Of a stretch of 64,000 nucleotides of DNA, positions 36,023 to 48,320 are shown one piece after another. Location: contig CALNVZ010003430.1 in NCBI GenBank assembly GCA_940671915.1, forward strand, positions 23,457,600 to 23,521,599, read 5' to 3'. The DNA comes from Paracentrotus lividus (lineage: Eukaryota; Echinodermata; Echinoidea; Camarodonta; Echinidae). The position numbers and the translations under genes are program-made. Every line of letters starts with the position of its first letter. The stretch's first letter is position 1. Under the pieces are notes generated by a model. It was not told the origin of the DNA and did no database searches. It saw only the letters and a program-made list of their open reading frames with translations.

Positions 36023-36661
36023 TTAGTTCATCCTGTTCTATTTTGCTAAGCTCTAAAATAACATTTTGACCTCATTTGTGACATTCTCGAATTTATTTGC
36101 TTCATAAATGCCATTTCTGAGCATGCATGTCACTATTTGTCATTTTTCCAAACATAAATGTAATAGAATATATGTTTTTTGCCCCCATTAACAAATTGTC
36201 CATCATAAGCAGAAACAAACACTAAGCCTTCAAAATGTGGGGTTGTATCTTCTTTTTCCATTTGAATTTTGAAAACAATCTTCTGTCGATTGTCAAAATG
36301 AGATATCGTCCGAACATTGAAACAAAACAGGATGACAATTCAAAAGGAAAAATTAATGACATATTATTGTTCGCAAAATTTTCTTTAGAAACTTTCCCTT
36401 TGGATAATCCTTCTTTCCCATTTCAATAAAAATGAAAGTTTGTCTAAAACTTTTGTAACAATTGTAAATTTATCATCTGCATCCTTTTCCCCATCTCCAC
36501 ACATCCAGATAGACCCACATCCTGTCATTTACCCCATGATATATTCTCCCTCTGCATTTTACTATCATTCCTGGTAGATTTTTTCCTGCTTATCACCCAA
36601 ACAAAGAGTCTTCCTCATTCTCCTAATTCAAACAGTCTCATCCTGCCTCTCTAACGTCACC

Positions 36662-36675
36662 GTAACCATAGCAAC
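36662..36675. promoter_or_regulatory. RFX X-box motif
   Basis: GTAACCATAGCAAC is a perfect match to GTNRCC-NN-RGYAAC. A CCAAT motif (ATTGG) lies about 30 bases to the right. No convincing exon was found next to it. Confidence 0.35.
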
Positions 36676-37410
36676 CAGTAACAGCCAGGATGGAAGACTT
36701 AATTCTGATTGGATGAAAACAAACCATGGCTAAAACATTCTTTTTTCTCTCTTCCTCGATCTCCATCACCAAAATTCCTGAAGTTTTGTGGTGATAGAAG
36801 TAGCAGAAAGACAGACGTCATAATACAGCACGAGCATGGAATGTGACAACTGAGGGGAACAAGTACCAGCATATTTCGCAATATGTGGGACTGGTAGAAA
36901 TAAATAAATCTAAATGGCAATGATCTATCTCTGGCAATTTATCAAATGGTAATTTTTGTCAATTTTAATGTCCGTATTCCATGACGGACAACATGAATGT
37001 TTTGCATGCATCCCCCGCACACAGGACGGTTCTCTGAAGATTAGAATGTAACAGCTCATGTACTGTTTGGCTTTTTTACTCGTCTTGTTTTTCAAGAAAA
37101 CTCAGTTTCTTCTATTTTTAGAGTCACCTTTCCTGCTCCTGTGCATTCTTTCCAAGGGTTTTTAAAATTCCAGTCTTTCCTGCATCTCCTTCTCAGCTCC
37201 TATGGGGGAAGGTATTTCTCAAATAATCTGACAATTATCTTTCGGGGGTTACGGAGAGAAAATCCACAAATTGAACAGCTGTGGTGACAGTAACGTTTTC
37301 GGGCCATGTGATGCTTATCAGGAGTATTTTGCAAATTCCAACTCGTTGCACCTTTGTGTCAGAGTGGAGCGAACATTGTTCAACATTGTTCATCATTTGG
37401 GGGCGCTATC

Positions 37411-37465
37411 ATGGCGGCTTCAATCGTCATGGCAGCCAGCGCAAACACTGTCACACTCTGTTGGA
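37411..37465 (+). CDS. Candidate short first exon (ATGGCGGC start)
   Basis: ATGGCGGCTTCAATCGTC opens a short frame beginning MAASIVMAASANTVTLCW, with a possible donor TTGGA|GTAACA that would leave phase 1. The GGGGGCGCTATCATGGCGGC context resembles YY1-type start regions of housekeeping genes. No TATA box or following exon was found, so this is only a candidate. Confidence 0.18.
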
Positions 37466-37800
37466 GTAACATGCAAATATTTCACAACAAATGATATCTT
37501 TTTGAATGATGAATGAATGAATGGCTCATGAGCAAGTTTAGAACAGTTTTCTCTGGGGCATGGATAAACAGCTTGCCTCTAGGAGCTTGCCATTGTGTTG
37601 GTTTTTGAAACTTTTTAAGGAATTCCTTTTCTTACTGCACATCTCGATCATATCTTCAGCTGAGAACCAGGGCTTTATTGCATCTTAAAGTCCCAGACCG
37701 GACCGAGAAATGAAAACCAAAATTACATATAAAACGAAAGCTAATATTTCTTCATAATACAACAATTCCCAATTTAAGCATTTTTATCTTCCACCTAGAA

Positions 37801-38163
37801 AGTATTTCATTAAAAAGGTGATCGATCCTCAACCAGGCCATCCCTCCCAAGTACTCGAAAAAGTACCCCTATTATAGTGGCGCGGCTGATGACGTCAAAA
37901 AATGTTAACGGAATGCTACATGCTAAAGGCTGAATGAACTTGCCCTTTCATTTCATAACAATAGAATTCTAGCACACATGGGGTCTATTGTTCTGACATA
38001 GCAATACAAACGTGTTTTCTAAAGGCGAAACCCAATCATGCCTGGCAGTAGCATTCCCTTAAACTTCTTTGACGTCATCAGCCGCATTATATAATAGGGG
38101 TACTTTTACGAGTACTTGGGAGGGATGGCCTGGTTGAGGTTCGATCATCTTTTTATGAATACT
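37801..38163. mobile_element. MITE with 120-bp arms each carrying a CRE
   Basis: The left arm 37801-37920 and right arm 38047-38163 are long imperfect inverted repeats (CCTCAACCAGGCCATCCCTC, CCAAGTACTCG, AGTACCCCTATTATA). Each contains a perfect TGACGTCA (37890-37897 and 38070-38077). The loop is about 125 bases. No ORF. Confidence 0.8.
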
Positions 38164-38259
38164 GTTATGAAAATTTAATTTATTTTGGGGGTATTTATGT
38201 TATACGCCTACTTAGCTTTCAATCGATGTAAGGTTGTATTTACTCCGTCAACGGTCTTT

Positions 38260-38390
38260 AAAGATGTTCTGTTGAGAACCAGAAGAGCGCTATTGCTGTA
38301 CAAAGTCAATGGTAATAGCGCCCTTTTGGTTCTCAACGGAACATCTTTGATCTGTCATAGCGCCCTTCTGGTTCTCAACCGACGATATGA
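38260..38390. mobile_element. Nested-hairpin MITE, copy 2
   Basis: Same family as 8741-8873. AAAGATGTTCTGTTGAGAAC pairs with GTTCTCAACGGAACATCTTT around the core TTGCTGTACAAAGTCAATGG. A further outer half-site, CGCCCTTCTGGTTCTCAACC then GACGATATGA, follows on the right only. Confidence 0.7.
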
Positions 38391-38855
38391 TATGATACGA
38401 TATCAGCGTCACTGTTATTGTTGCCTTCGAGTCATGCATTCTTACATTATCTTCCTCTTTCTTACTTTCTGTCACTGTTATTAATAACCATTGATTATTC
38501 AAAATTTTCGAAACATAGAATTATGGACTGATTTGAATCTTGTGTCAAATTCTAATTTTGAAAATATACATTCCTCTCTTCCTCTTCTGTTATTGTTGTT
38601 TTTCTGTGCTCTCATTCTTGATTTTCTTTTACACCCCTTGCATAAAACTCTTTATGACTGGTTAATACCCTCTTTCTGTCTTATTATCTCTTTATCTCTC
38701 CTTGTCTATTTCATCCCACTTTCTTTCACACTGTTTTCTTCAAACTATCTTTAATTCTTCATATTTCTCTCTCTTTGCCTCCTCCTGCTCCTTATCTTCC
38801 TCTCATTTTGTCTTTCTCAATATTGTCCCACTCTTTTTAAGTTTGTACTATCATA

Positions 38856-40099
38856 TGCTTTTCAGACTGCAGTTAAAATCCTTAACCCCAGGAAATAGGT
38901 AGGGCTAAGGGGGGGCCTTAGTACCACCTATTTCCTGGGGTTAAGCTTAGCACGCTTCGGTTTCAGACTGCGTTTTACCTAAGTAGGCTAGCACGGTAAA
39001 TAGTACGGTACTATCTGGCCCTGCTAAAAAGCAGGGTTAGCCGGGTAATTGCGGAGTTAGCCGGGCAATTGCGGTGCTAAGAGTTGCAGTCTGAAACCAA
39101 ACCGTGCTAAGGAAAAGCGGGGCTAAGCATTAGCCAATCAATGAAAATGTGGTCATGAATGTGCATAATTATTCGTAAACTTGATAACACAAATATAAAG
39201 AAAAACAATGAATAACATAAGGAAAAAGAGAAAAACAATGAATAACATATAGGAAAAATGGAAAAACAATGAATAACATAAGGAAAAAGAGAAAAACAAT
39301 GAATAACATATAGGAAAAATGGAAAAACAATGAATAACATAAGGAAAAAGAGAAAAACAATGAATAACATATAAAGAAAAAGAAAAAAAAAACAATGAAT
39401 AACTTAATAAGGAAAAAAAGAAAAACAATAAATAACAATAGGAAAAAGAGAAAAACAATGAATAACATAAGGAAAAGAGAAGAACAGTGAATAACATAAA
39501 GAAAAAGAAAAAACAATGAATAACTTAATAAGGAAAAAGAGAAAAACAATGATTAACATAAGGAAAAAGAGAAAACAATGAATAACATAATGAAAAAGAG
39601 ATAAAATAATGAATTACATAAGGAAAGATAGAAAAACAATGAATAACATAAGGAAATAGAGATAAAATAATGAATAGCATAAGGAAAAAGAGAGAAAAAA
39701 AGGAATAACATAAGGAAAAAGAGAAAAAACAAGGAATAACATAAGGAAAAACAAGGAATAACATAAGGAAAAAAAGAAAAAAAAAGGAATAACATAGGGA
39801 ATAGAGAAAAACAATGAATAACAAAAGGAAAGATAGAAAACATAGAATAACATAAGGAAAGAGATAAAAACAATGAAGAACATAAAGAAAGAGAGTGAAA
39901 TCATTGATATTCATGATCCAGCAAATAGTATGGGATTAAGGAATACCCAGTGTGAAAAGCATTGAATTTCTTAACCCCGGCTAAGCAAATAGTATGGGGT
40001 TAAGAAACACAGTCTGAAAGCAAAAAAAGATAGTACGGGGTTAAGGATAGTATGGGGTTAAGGATAGTACGGGGTTAAGAAATAACAGTCTGAAAAGGG
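38856..40099. mobile_element. 1.24-kb non-autonomous element with internal minisatellite, copy 1
   Basis: Termini TGCTTTTCAGACTG and CCCTTTTCAGACTG (reverse complement of right) are flanked by TA (38854-38855 and 40100-40101). From left: a strong hairpin CTTAACCCCAGGAAATAGGT / ACCTATTTCCTGGGGTTAAG (38880-38946); a second inverted pair reusing the terminal word (GGTTTCAGACTGC / GCAGTCTGAAACC); a 30-bp minisatellite; then repeated TAGTA[CT]GGGGTTAAG words near the right end. No transposase. A near-identical copy follows at 42711. The reused terminal word and the repeated subterminal words look like transposase-binding arrays; the superfamily is not resolved. Confidence 0.8.
39190..39900. repeat. 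30-bp minisatellite inside copy 1
   Basis: The unit is approximately GGAAAAAGAGAAAAACAATG followed by AATAACATAA, with some units shortened or lengthened. A 30-base period keeps all minus-strand frames open, giving several overlapping Phe/Leu/Ser-rich ORFs of 87-129 codons that are artefacts. Confidence 0.92.
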
Positions 40100-40382
40100 T
40101 ATCAGTCTTTCTCACCTTTTTTGCGTATTTCCCTAGTCTATATATCTTTATCTCAGCTCTCTAATTATCAATTAATGACCACATGCTGGTGGTGAAATTG
40201 ACCTTTGTGATTAAAGCTCTGAAACCAAAGCCCAAGTGTGAAAATGAGATATCTGCATTTGAGGGCCAAAAGGGAGTTGGTCCTGTGTGAAATCAAACAG
40301 TTAACACCCTTCTAGTTCTCATTAGATGATAATGTACTTAACACCAAGGAGGGCGATATTATATTTTATCTACTGGTGTATA

Positions 40383-41618
40383 CAGTCCCGGCGGCCGACC
40401 CCAATTATATGCTCGTAAAGTCGTAAAAGCTTTTGAATTCGTAACGGCTACGGAAGCCGTGCGCTGAGCGTAAAGCAAAAATCGTCCAAAATTCACCTGC
40501 TTATATCTCTCTTTCTTGATCACCAACGTTCATGATACTTTCAGAGAACATAAAGAATGATAATATTAAGCACCATATCAAATATCATTGAAAATGGTTG
40601 TGCATTTTTGGAAATACGGGTATATTTCTGTTTTCCGAGAGAGGTTTCATTTTTTCCCGACACAAGTCTGGGACGAAATGAAAACGAAAACAAAAGACAT
40701 GATCATGTAAAGTATACACCAGTCTCACTTCCTGCGCATTTTGGTGTTTGGGCAATCAGTAGTTTTGTCTAAATCTTCCTTCATATCTTGAGTATTTCGC
40801 TGAAAAAACCCTGGAAATTGCATCTATCAACGACAAACCGCTCATTTGCGCATGCGCATTTCCGCACCTCACTTCCGGGTTTGGAAAAACACTCGCCAAT
40901 ACCCATGCAAAACCTGCTGCGATGACCCTACTGCAAGTTTTAAGGACAGTAAACCACTATATTTTGTTATAATCCTCAATTATTTTGCCATGAATTAGTT
41001 CTATATTTGACATTTGTCATTTTCTTTGTTCGATTTCAGCGTTTTCTTGCCATTGATGGCTGGGAGAAGAGCGGAATATTTTTTCGTGGGGCTATACAGC
41101 GGTCAAAATATGCCTACATCACGAACCACAGTGTGTGGGACCACAATGTAACTTGACGGAGGGTTTTTTTTTAATGACTTTGATACGACTTTGATACGGA
41201 TTTTTCCCGACATAACCGTGGGACAACATATTATGAAAAGATATTTCGTACAGTATTTCGATATGATATGCTTTGTATCATATCAAAGTTTTGTTCTTGG
41301 GCAATTTCAAGAAAGGTGAAAAATAATCAACTTTTTTAGCGATTTCTGGGTTTTTTTCGGGGTGCTCCCGAAAAGGCCTATTTTTCACAATTTATAACTG
41401 ATTTCAACCATAATGAACATCATGAGAGGTTAAAATGACTCTTTATTGTTAAATAGACGTTGGATTTGTTTCATTTGGTGGTTTTAAAGGCGAGATATCG
41501 CAGTTCGCCCTAGACACCTTTGTAGCGGTTTTTCCGTGCAAAACTTGTTTTCTTTATGCAAATTAGGCAGACCCGGCGATAGGTTTCTCAGAGTTAATTG
41601 GGGTGTAACCCGAGACTG
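40383..41618. mobile_element. 1.24-kb Tc1/mariner-like non-autonomous element
   Basis: The ends CAGTCCCGG...ACCCCAATTA and CAGTCTCGG...ACCCCAATTA (reverse complement of right) form about 28-bp inverted repeats, flanked by TA at 40381-40382 and 41619-41620. TA duplication with a CAGT start is characteristic of Tc1/mariner elements. The interior has no transposase ORF. It contains CpG-rich promoter-like DNA with an NRF1-type palindrome TGCGCATGCGCA (40847-40858) and an ETS-type ACTTCCGG (40871-40878). Two CCCGACA...GGGAC motifs are also repeated. Confidence 0.75.
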
Positions 41619-42199
41619 TATAGACCTATCTTATCTGATATAGATACCAACATACACTGAACCATCACCTTCCCATACCAACATGATTTCAGTGAGTATA
41701 AAGGTAGCACAAATACCTGCTCATCTCAAATTAACTTTTCAAATTTTAATTAATAGCAATCTGAAATTCTCTATATAATCATGGTATCAAAAGTACTGAT
41801 GACAACACCACATGTATTTAACCCTCAAATGTGAAATACTCAAACACATCAACGATGTGAAATGTCCATGAATAAAGAGCTCTTGCCATGTTATCACTAA
41901 ACTGCAAAGGAGAGACCAAATTTTGCCCCCCCCAAAAAAAAATAAAATAAAGACAAGAAAAGATTTCTAACTTGACATTGTGGACCTTTCTATTTCTTAC
42001 CCACCAGCTCATTTTTCACTGAATTTTTATGCACCTTCCAGGCCAATTTACCCCTCCCCTGGGTTGAACTAAAAATCATTAAAATTCTCAGAAATATGGA
42101 AAGCCCTCCAAAGCTTGTTCCCCCAGGCTATGATTTGAAATGCACCCATCAATTTACACACCTCGTCCAATTACTCACATGTAGAGCCTGCTGGGTGTT

Positions 42200-42276
42200 T
42201 AACCCACTCAGCACCAAGCAATATAAAGCCTATTTATTATGCATGGGAGTTGTGGGATCTGGGAGTAAAAGGGTTA
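42200..42276. mobile_element. Possible TTAA-flanked mini-element
   Basis: TTAACCCACTCAGC on the left and GGGAGTAAAAGGGTTAA on the right give TTAACCC/GGGTTAA ends about 75 bases apart. The inverted repeat is short, so this is tentative. Confidence 0.35.
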
Positions 42277-42710
42277 ACTGAAAGTTCTTTAGGAGGGGTA
42301 GGGGTCATAGGGTAATGCATGGGTGCTTCTGAGGAGAGCCTCATTTTTCTTGAATTTGTGTCAAGAGCAATTTAATATAACAAATATAAAACTAAGGAGA
42401 AACATGTCCTCGGTAAAATGACATCTTGTGATGAATTTGAACCACACACTCTCATTCTTCTCCTTTGAGTTTAATAAAGTGGCTTGAAAAGATTATTAAA
42501 AAAAAGGAAGAAAAGAAGCCTGAAAGAATTTATTTCTGGATCTATATAGTTCATGATTGTTCTTTATGGAGCACAAACATCCACAGACAAGTAAATCACG
42601 AAGATTTCAAAGGATGACAAGATCCACAACCTTGTCATTTTGTTCTGCCTCAAGATTCTACATTGAACGATCAAAAGGGAATATCAATTTATCTCACACT
42701 TTGTCAAATA

Positions 42711-43865
42711 TGCTTTTCAGACTGCAGTTACAATCCTTAACCCCAGGAAATAGGTAGGGCTAAGGGGGGACCTTAGTACCACCTATTTCCTGGGGTTAAG
42801 CTTAGCACGCTTCGGTTTCAGACTGCGTTTTACCAAAGTAGGCTAGCACGGTAAATAGTACGGTACTATCTGGCCCTGCTAAAAAGCAGGGTTAGCCGGG
42901 TAATTGCGGAGTTAGCCGGGCAATTGCGGTGGTAAGAGTTGCAGTCTGAAACCAAACCGTGCTAAGGAAAAGCGGGGCTAAGCATTAGCCAATCAATGAA
43001 AATGTGGTCATGAATATGCATAATTATTCGTAAACTTGATAACACAAATATAGAGAAAAACAATGAATAACATAAGGAAAAAGAGAAAAACAATGAATAA
43101 CATAAGGAAAAATGGAAAAACAATGAATAACATAAAGAAAAAAGAAAAAGAAAAAACAATAACTTAATAAGGAAAAAGGGAAAAAGAATGAATAACATAA
43201 GGAAAAAGAGAAAAACAATGAATAACATAAAGAAAAAGAGAAAAACAATGAATAACATACGAAAAAGATAAAAGCAATGAATAACATAAGGAAAGAAAGA
43301 AAAACAAAGAATAACATAAGGGAAAAGAGGAAAGCAATGAATTAAAACAATGAATAACATAAGGAAAAAGAGAAAAACAATGAATAACATAAGGAAAAAG
43401 AGAAAACAATGAATAACATAATGAAAGAGAGATAAAGAAAGATAGAAAAACAATGAATAACATAAGGAAATAGAGATAAAATAATGAATAACATAAGGAA
43501 AAAGAGAGAAAAAAGGAATAACAATTAACATAAGGAAAAAGAGAAAAAACAACGAATAACATAAGGAAAAAGAGAAAAACAATGAATAACAAAAGGAAAG
43601 ATAGAAAACATAAATAACATAAGGAAAGAGATAAAAACAATGAAGAACATGAAAGAAAGAGAGTGAAATCATTGATATTCATGATCCAGCAAATAGTATG
43701 GGGTTAAGGAACCCAGTGTGAAAAGCATTGAATTTCTTAACCCCGACTAAGCAAATAGTATGGGGTTAAGAAACACAGTCTGAAAGCAAAAAAAGATAGT
43801 ACGGGGTTAAGCATAGTATGGGGTTAAGGATAGTACGGGGTTAAGAAATAACAGTCTGAAAAGGG
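42711..43865. mobile_element. 1.16-kb non-autonomous element with internal minisatellite, copy 2
   Basis: Same element and same orientation as 38856-40099, flanked by TA (42709-42710 and 43866-43867). The unique end regions differ by only occasional substitutions, while the 30-bp array has a different number and order of units. The 236-codon minus-strand ORF (42962-43672) is the translated array, not a gene. Confidence 0.82.
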
Positions 43866-44289
43866 TAAAAGATTATTTGGCCTGTCTATAAAATTTTCTT
43901 TGAAGTTTTCCTTTCACCTGTGGTCTTATCCTATTGGTATTGGTTTAGCCATAAAGCAAGCATAAGGAGAGTAATACAGCTTGTGATAAAAGGTGTGAAT
44001 CTAACTGTGAGCAGTTTATCATGTACAAACAAATCAATGTGGTTATTACTCAGTCTAACACAGACCTCCCAAATAGATTATTAGATGATTTTAGTTGCAC
44101 CTTTTTTTTAGATTCCTTAATTGCTTAATGTTTCATGAAATTTAAAAATAACTTTGATCGTGCTCTCCTTTTCAATCTCCCAAATGGTTACCTGCCTTTC
44201 ATACATCCTTCCACTTCTAATCTTTCTCTTTCTCTCCTTCTCTATCTTTCTCTCCCTCTGCTCTATTATTTCTGTGTCACTGTGCTCAA

Positions 44290-44462
44290 AGTTATACATT
44301 GTTGTGAACAATTGTGTCAAATTGCACAAAGTTATTCAAGGTTGCGACAAGATACAAACTGTCGTGCAAACTAATGATCAGTTAGGCGACAACTTTGTGT
44401 AACTTTCTGCAACTTTTGACAACTTTATACAACCTTGCAAATTTTGCACAAGTTTGAAAATC
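44290..44462. repeat. Inverted CAAAGTTGT-rich repeat
   Basis: AAATTGCACAAAGTTATTCA then AGGTTGCGACAA and, inverted, TTGACAACTTTATACAACCT then TGCAAATTTTGCACAAGTTT. Several related CAAAGTT words lie between, so the region could fold into a long imperfect hairpin. Confidence 0.45.
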
Positions 44463-46718
44463 TAAAGTAATTGAGCCTTCTGTATCACCAGATATATACT
44501 AAAGTACTAACATGACTACTGCTTCATAATATCCAAAGCCATCACCCACATCAAATTGAAGTGCCTGAAAACCAAGACCAAACCAAGCCCATACTTTGGT
44601 AGGAGCTGACAGACTTCTTGCTTCTTTAATGAAATTGTGTCAACAGAAAGGAAAACCAATATTACATGACCGGTAAAGGATCTTGATGAAAACCGGGATC
44701 AAATGCTTCAATGGCTTTTACTCGAGCATACTCACACCATTTATTTTCATCTCATTATGGAACACGCTGCTCCAATTTGAATCAGAAACGGGGCATGATT
44801 TCACGATGACATACTGCTAGTTTGGAGTTGAGGGGTAGTTCAATCTATACGTGCACTAGGGAATACCAGTAGTCTTCTTACGGACCGGTATAAACACATC
44901 TTGGAACTTGATTTAGATATTATTTCAAAATAAATACCTACATGAAAGGATGATGATGATACCAAGAATGTTCAAAAGAGATGGAATGCACTAAAATTCC
45001 ATGATGAAAGAAAGTTAAAGACTTAGATTCCATAGAAAATAGTGAAATTAAGTTAAATCTATAAAAAACAAACAATCTCTTATAGAATACATTTCTAACA
45101 CATTCGCTAAATATATCAGTTTCAGCCAACACAGATCAACATGTATCCCTTTTTTGTTGCTGTTCAAAAGTTACAGACACCATAATTAGAGCAGATGGCT
45201 TTAGTCTTGGCAAATCAATTTTAGAAAAGAGGAAGCATTTAATCATATCAAACATTTAATTTACTTCCCTATAAATTAAATCCCTTATAAAAACAACAAA
45301 GTGAAACTCAAACAAACCTGCCATGTTTAAAAGTTATACAAACCATGAAGTCCATCTCACATTCTCAACGACCGTAGAACTATGGACAGAAAGAGGAAAG
45401 TTTTCAATTGTTCTTATCATAAGCACAAATCACCCAATTATGGAGCAATCTGTCTTCAATCTTAGCTCATTAAATCACAGAATTGAAGCTGGAATAAGCT
45501 CACTGAAAACTGTAATTACAAATGGGAGCATTTATAATTATACCCTATGCTGTGAGGAGATCAACAGCATTGTTGTTTCGTTTTTTGGTTTATTTCATTT
45601 CATGATATTTCTTGCTTTTTTTTAATACTTGTTTCTGTTGTTGTTGTTGAGCTTTTTGCTTTGTTTGTCTGTTTATTTGTTTGATTGTTTTGTTTTGTTT
45701 TTGTATTTGTCTTATTATTATTATTATTTTTTGAGGGGGGGGGGTTGCTTCTATTTCAAAACCCTTATAATAAATGCCATTTCATATAACCAATCTTCTT
45801 TCAATATTTGTTTACAGGAAAATTGCCTACAAATTTTGAAGTAAATAATAATGTGCAGGGGGTATATTTTCCAAAGAAAAAAATGCTGACAATTGGATCA
45901 AAATATGCTGATGTAACTACCAACAATTGTATACAACCCCTGTAACATAACAAGAAAAGGAGTATAGCAAGAGTACACAGGCTTTGAAGGAAGAAAGTGG
46001 ACATAAGAAAGCTTGGGATAAGAAATAGGAAGTAATTTGTCAACAAGTCCCCCACAGCTAGAAAGTTTCAAAATAAGTGAAGAAAGATCATGATGTGGCA
46101 TGACAAGGAGAATGCAAGCTGGCATGGTAACAAACTTCCACATCAAGATGATGAAGGGGGTAATGGATTAGGGGTGGGGTTTTGCAGAGGTGTGGAGAAG
46201 TGGGGGGGGGGTCAAAGGAAAAAAAATTAAAAACAAGACTGCATGGCAAATATTCATGAGTCTCTGGAAAGTTTGTGAATAGAAAACAAAAATTATGATT
46301 ATGTATTTTTTTTTAAATATCTAACTAAATTTCATTCTATTCATTCATTTCTTTAACATCTTATTTATTCTTTTTTTTGTTGTTTTGTTTTGTTTTTTGT
46401 TTGGGGGGGGGGCAATGAAAAGAAGAACATAAATTTTAAAGGGGCACATATAAATTTCCAACAATTAGTTTACTAACTTTAAAGACATGATGATTTTGAT
46501 TATGAAACTTGCACAGCAAGGGCACTATTTTTATTTAAAGAACACTGACCACAATGGGCCTCTGAATCTGGATTTTTGAACTAAAGGGCCCTGTTAGATA
46601 AACATGTATCAGAATGAATATAAACATCAAGGCTTTTTTTTGTGTGCCTCATCCACAATGTATTGTAGAGAGTGGGTCCAGGCAGTTAAGCGAACCCAGG
46701 ATCAGGCAGAGGGAGACT

Positions 46719-46734
46719 GGGGGGGGGGGGGGGG
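46719..46734. repeat. Poly-G tract (16 G)
   Basis: Uninterrupted G run. Shorter poly-G runs lie nearby at about 45735, 46203 and 46404. Confidence 0.9.
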
Positions 46735-46837
46735 TTCTTTCTAGTCAAGTACACAATAATTATGATGGATTAACCCGCTAGTGGTAAAAGTGACCTGCTT
46801 TGCTGAATGATGACATATCAGTAGCAATGAGGACACA

Positions 46838-47184
46838 AGGTTGTGTTCATGGTCAAAAACAAAATTTAAACAGGAATATCAATGATGATACAAAACGCAA
46901 TTATAAAACACCATCACGATCAGCTGTGTACCGTTCATGATCTAAAATTAAACACTGATTAAATGTGGATTGTCTTTGAATTGATGCCAATCGTCTTTCA
47001 GAGCACATCTTTATGTTTAAATTATTTATAGAATGGAGAATTGAAAGATGTTTACATTAACGACCGGACATTGGAACTGTGACCACAACCTTTGTTTCTA
47101 TTTATATCTGTGTTTTTTAATTGTTTTTTGTATCATGATTCATGTTCCTGTTTAGAATTAAAAATCAACCATGAATGCACCCCA
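46838..47184. mobile_element. Long-TIR palindromic element, family A copy 2
   Basis: Left TTCATGGTCAAAAACAAAAT then TTAAACAGGAATATCAATGA pairs with right TTGTATCATGATTCATGTTC then CAACCATGAATGCACCCC. The middle contains GATCAGCTGTGTACC and GTCTTTGAATTGA words shared with copies 1 and 4. Confidence 0.7.
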
Positions 47185-47789
47185 AGACAACTTATGGTGC
47201 TCAATCCTGCAGCCAAGTCCAGGATCATTCTTGCTAGTCTGTATTAAGGCTTGAAGGTTACGTGTTAAATCACACCAAGTGCTGTAATCAGTCAGTTTGA
47301 CATCATCAGTTATTACAAGCACGTTAACGATACAAGTTGTAATATGATGTTCAATTGCTATTATGAGGCCTGATGATACTGATATGGATGCACTTGAGGC
47401 CTTTCGTAACATACAAGTGCATCTTCTGCTCAGTACTAGAAAGGCGGAACTCACAAATGAATACAGAGTAAAAGCCCTACTGCCCGGCAATCAGACAACA
47501 TTATGCTTTTGTTGTTGTTTGAATTTTAAAGACACTTATCATTTAATTTAGAGCTTTTCCCTGGTAAGAGCTTTAGCCTTGTGACCAAATAATTACTGGT
47601 TAAAGAAATTGCAATATGACAGAGCCTTCAAACAAGTTATTTATCCTTAATCATGTAGGCCTTCTAATCAAAAACTATATAATTATACTTCAATTAAAAC
47701 ATCATTAAAAAGTTTTTTGGAAAACCAACCCCAGACACTGGGCCCCAGACAGCTATCCCCATTAAAAATCTAACTTTAATCTTAATACG

Positions 47790-47870
47790 AGGGGAAGTTG
47801 TCCTACGGGTAATTGTGAAAAGGGTAGTTGTCCTGGGGGTAATTGTCCAGGAGAAGTTGTCCTGATATGC
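47790..47870. repeat. GTTGTCCT/GTAATTGTCC short tandem repeat
   Basis: Five degenerate units of about 15-18 bases. Related sequence recurs at about 34865-34925 and 60985-61035. Confidence 0.6.
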
Positions 47871-48320
47871 ATTATAAATAATAGATGGTTAAATCTCTCT
47901 TTAAAAGAAATTGTAATAATATCAGGAGGCTGGATGAAGACTAAGGTGAATTTTAAAGCTGACCATTGAAGAGAGTGATGTATGCTGGGACCACACAGTG
48001 ACCATGTAAATAGAGATTCTATCCTCATCATATACACAACTCATCACCTCTTTACTATTTATACATGTAAGCCTATGCAAGTTTAAAGGTAATTAGTATC
48101 ATCTTGAAGGGTGAAGACCCTTTTGAATTTCAGAAAGGTTTTGATACACAAAACCTTCTGAATTCCTAAAAAAAAAAAAATGGTACAAAGTAAAAGTAGG
48201 AAACAATATTTTTTTTCTAACCATGATCTTTGTCCAGAGCACACAAACAAACCAAAGGTAAATTTTGGCCTGGTTCCACATAAATCTATAGTTTCCTGGT
48301 AAACAATGTGTAAAATGCAT

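Noticed and set aside
39190-39900. CRISPR array
   Set aside because: Units are contiguous A-rich minisatellite repeats without unique spacers, and the context is an animal genome.
39107-39914. Overlapping Phe/Leu/Ser-rich ORFs of 87-129 codons that look like membrane proteins
   Set aside because: They are translations of the 30-bp minisatellite, whose period is a multiple of three so all minus frames stay open; the same happens at 42962-43682.
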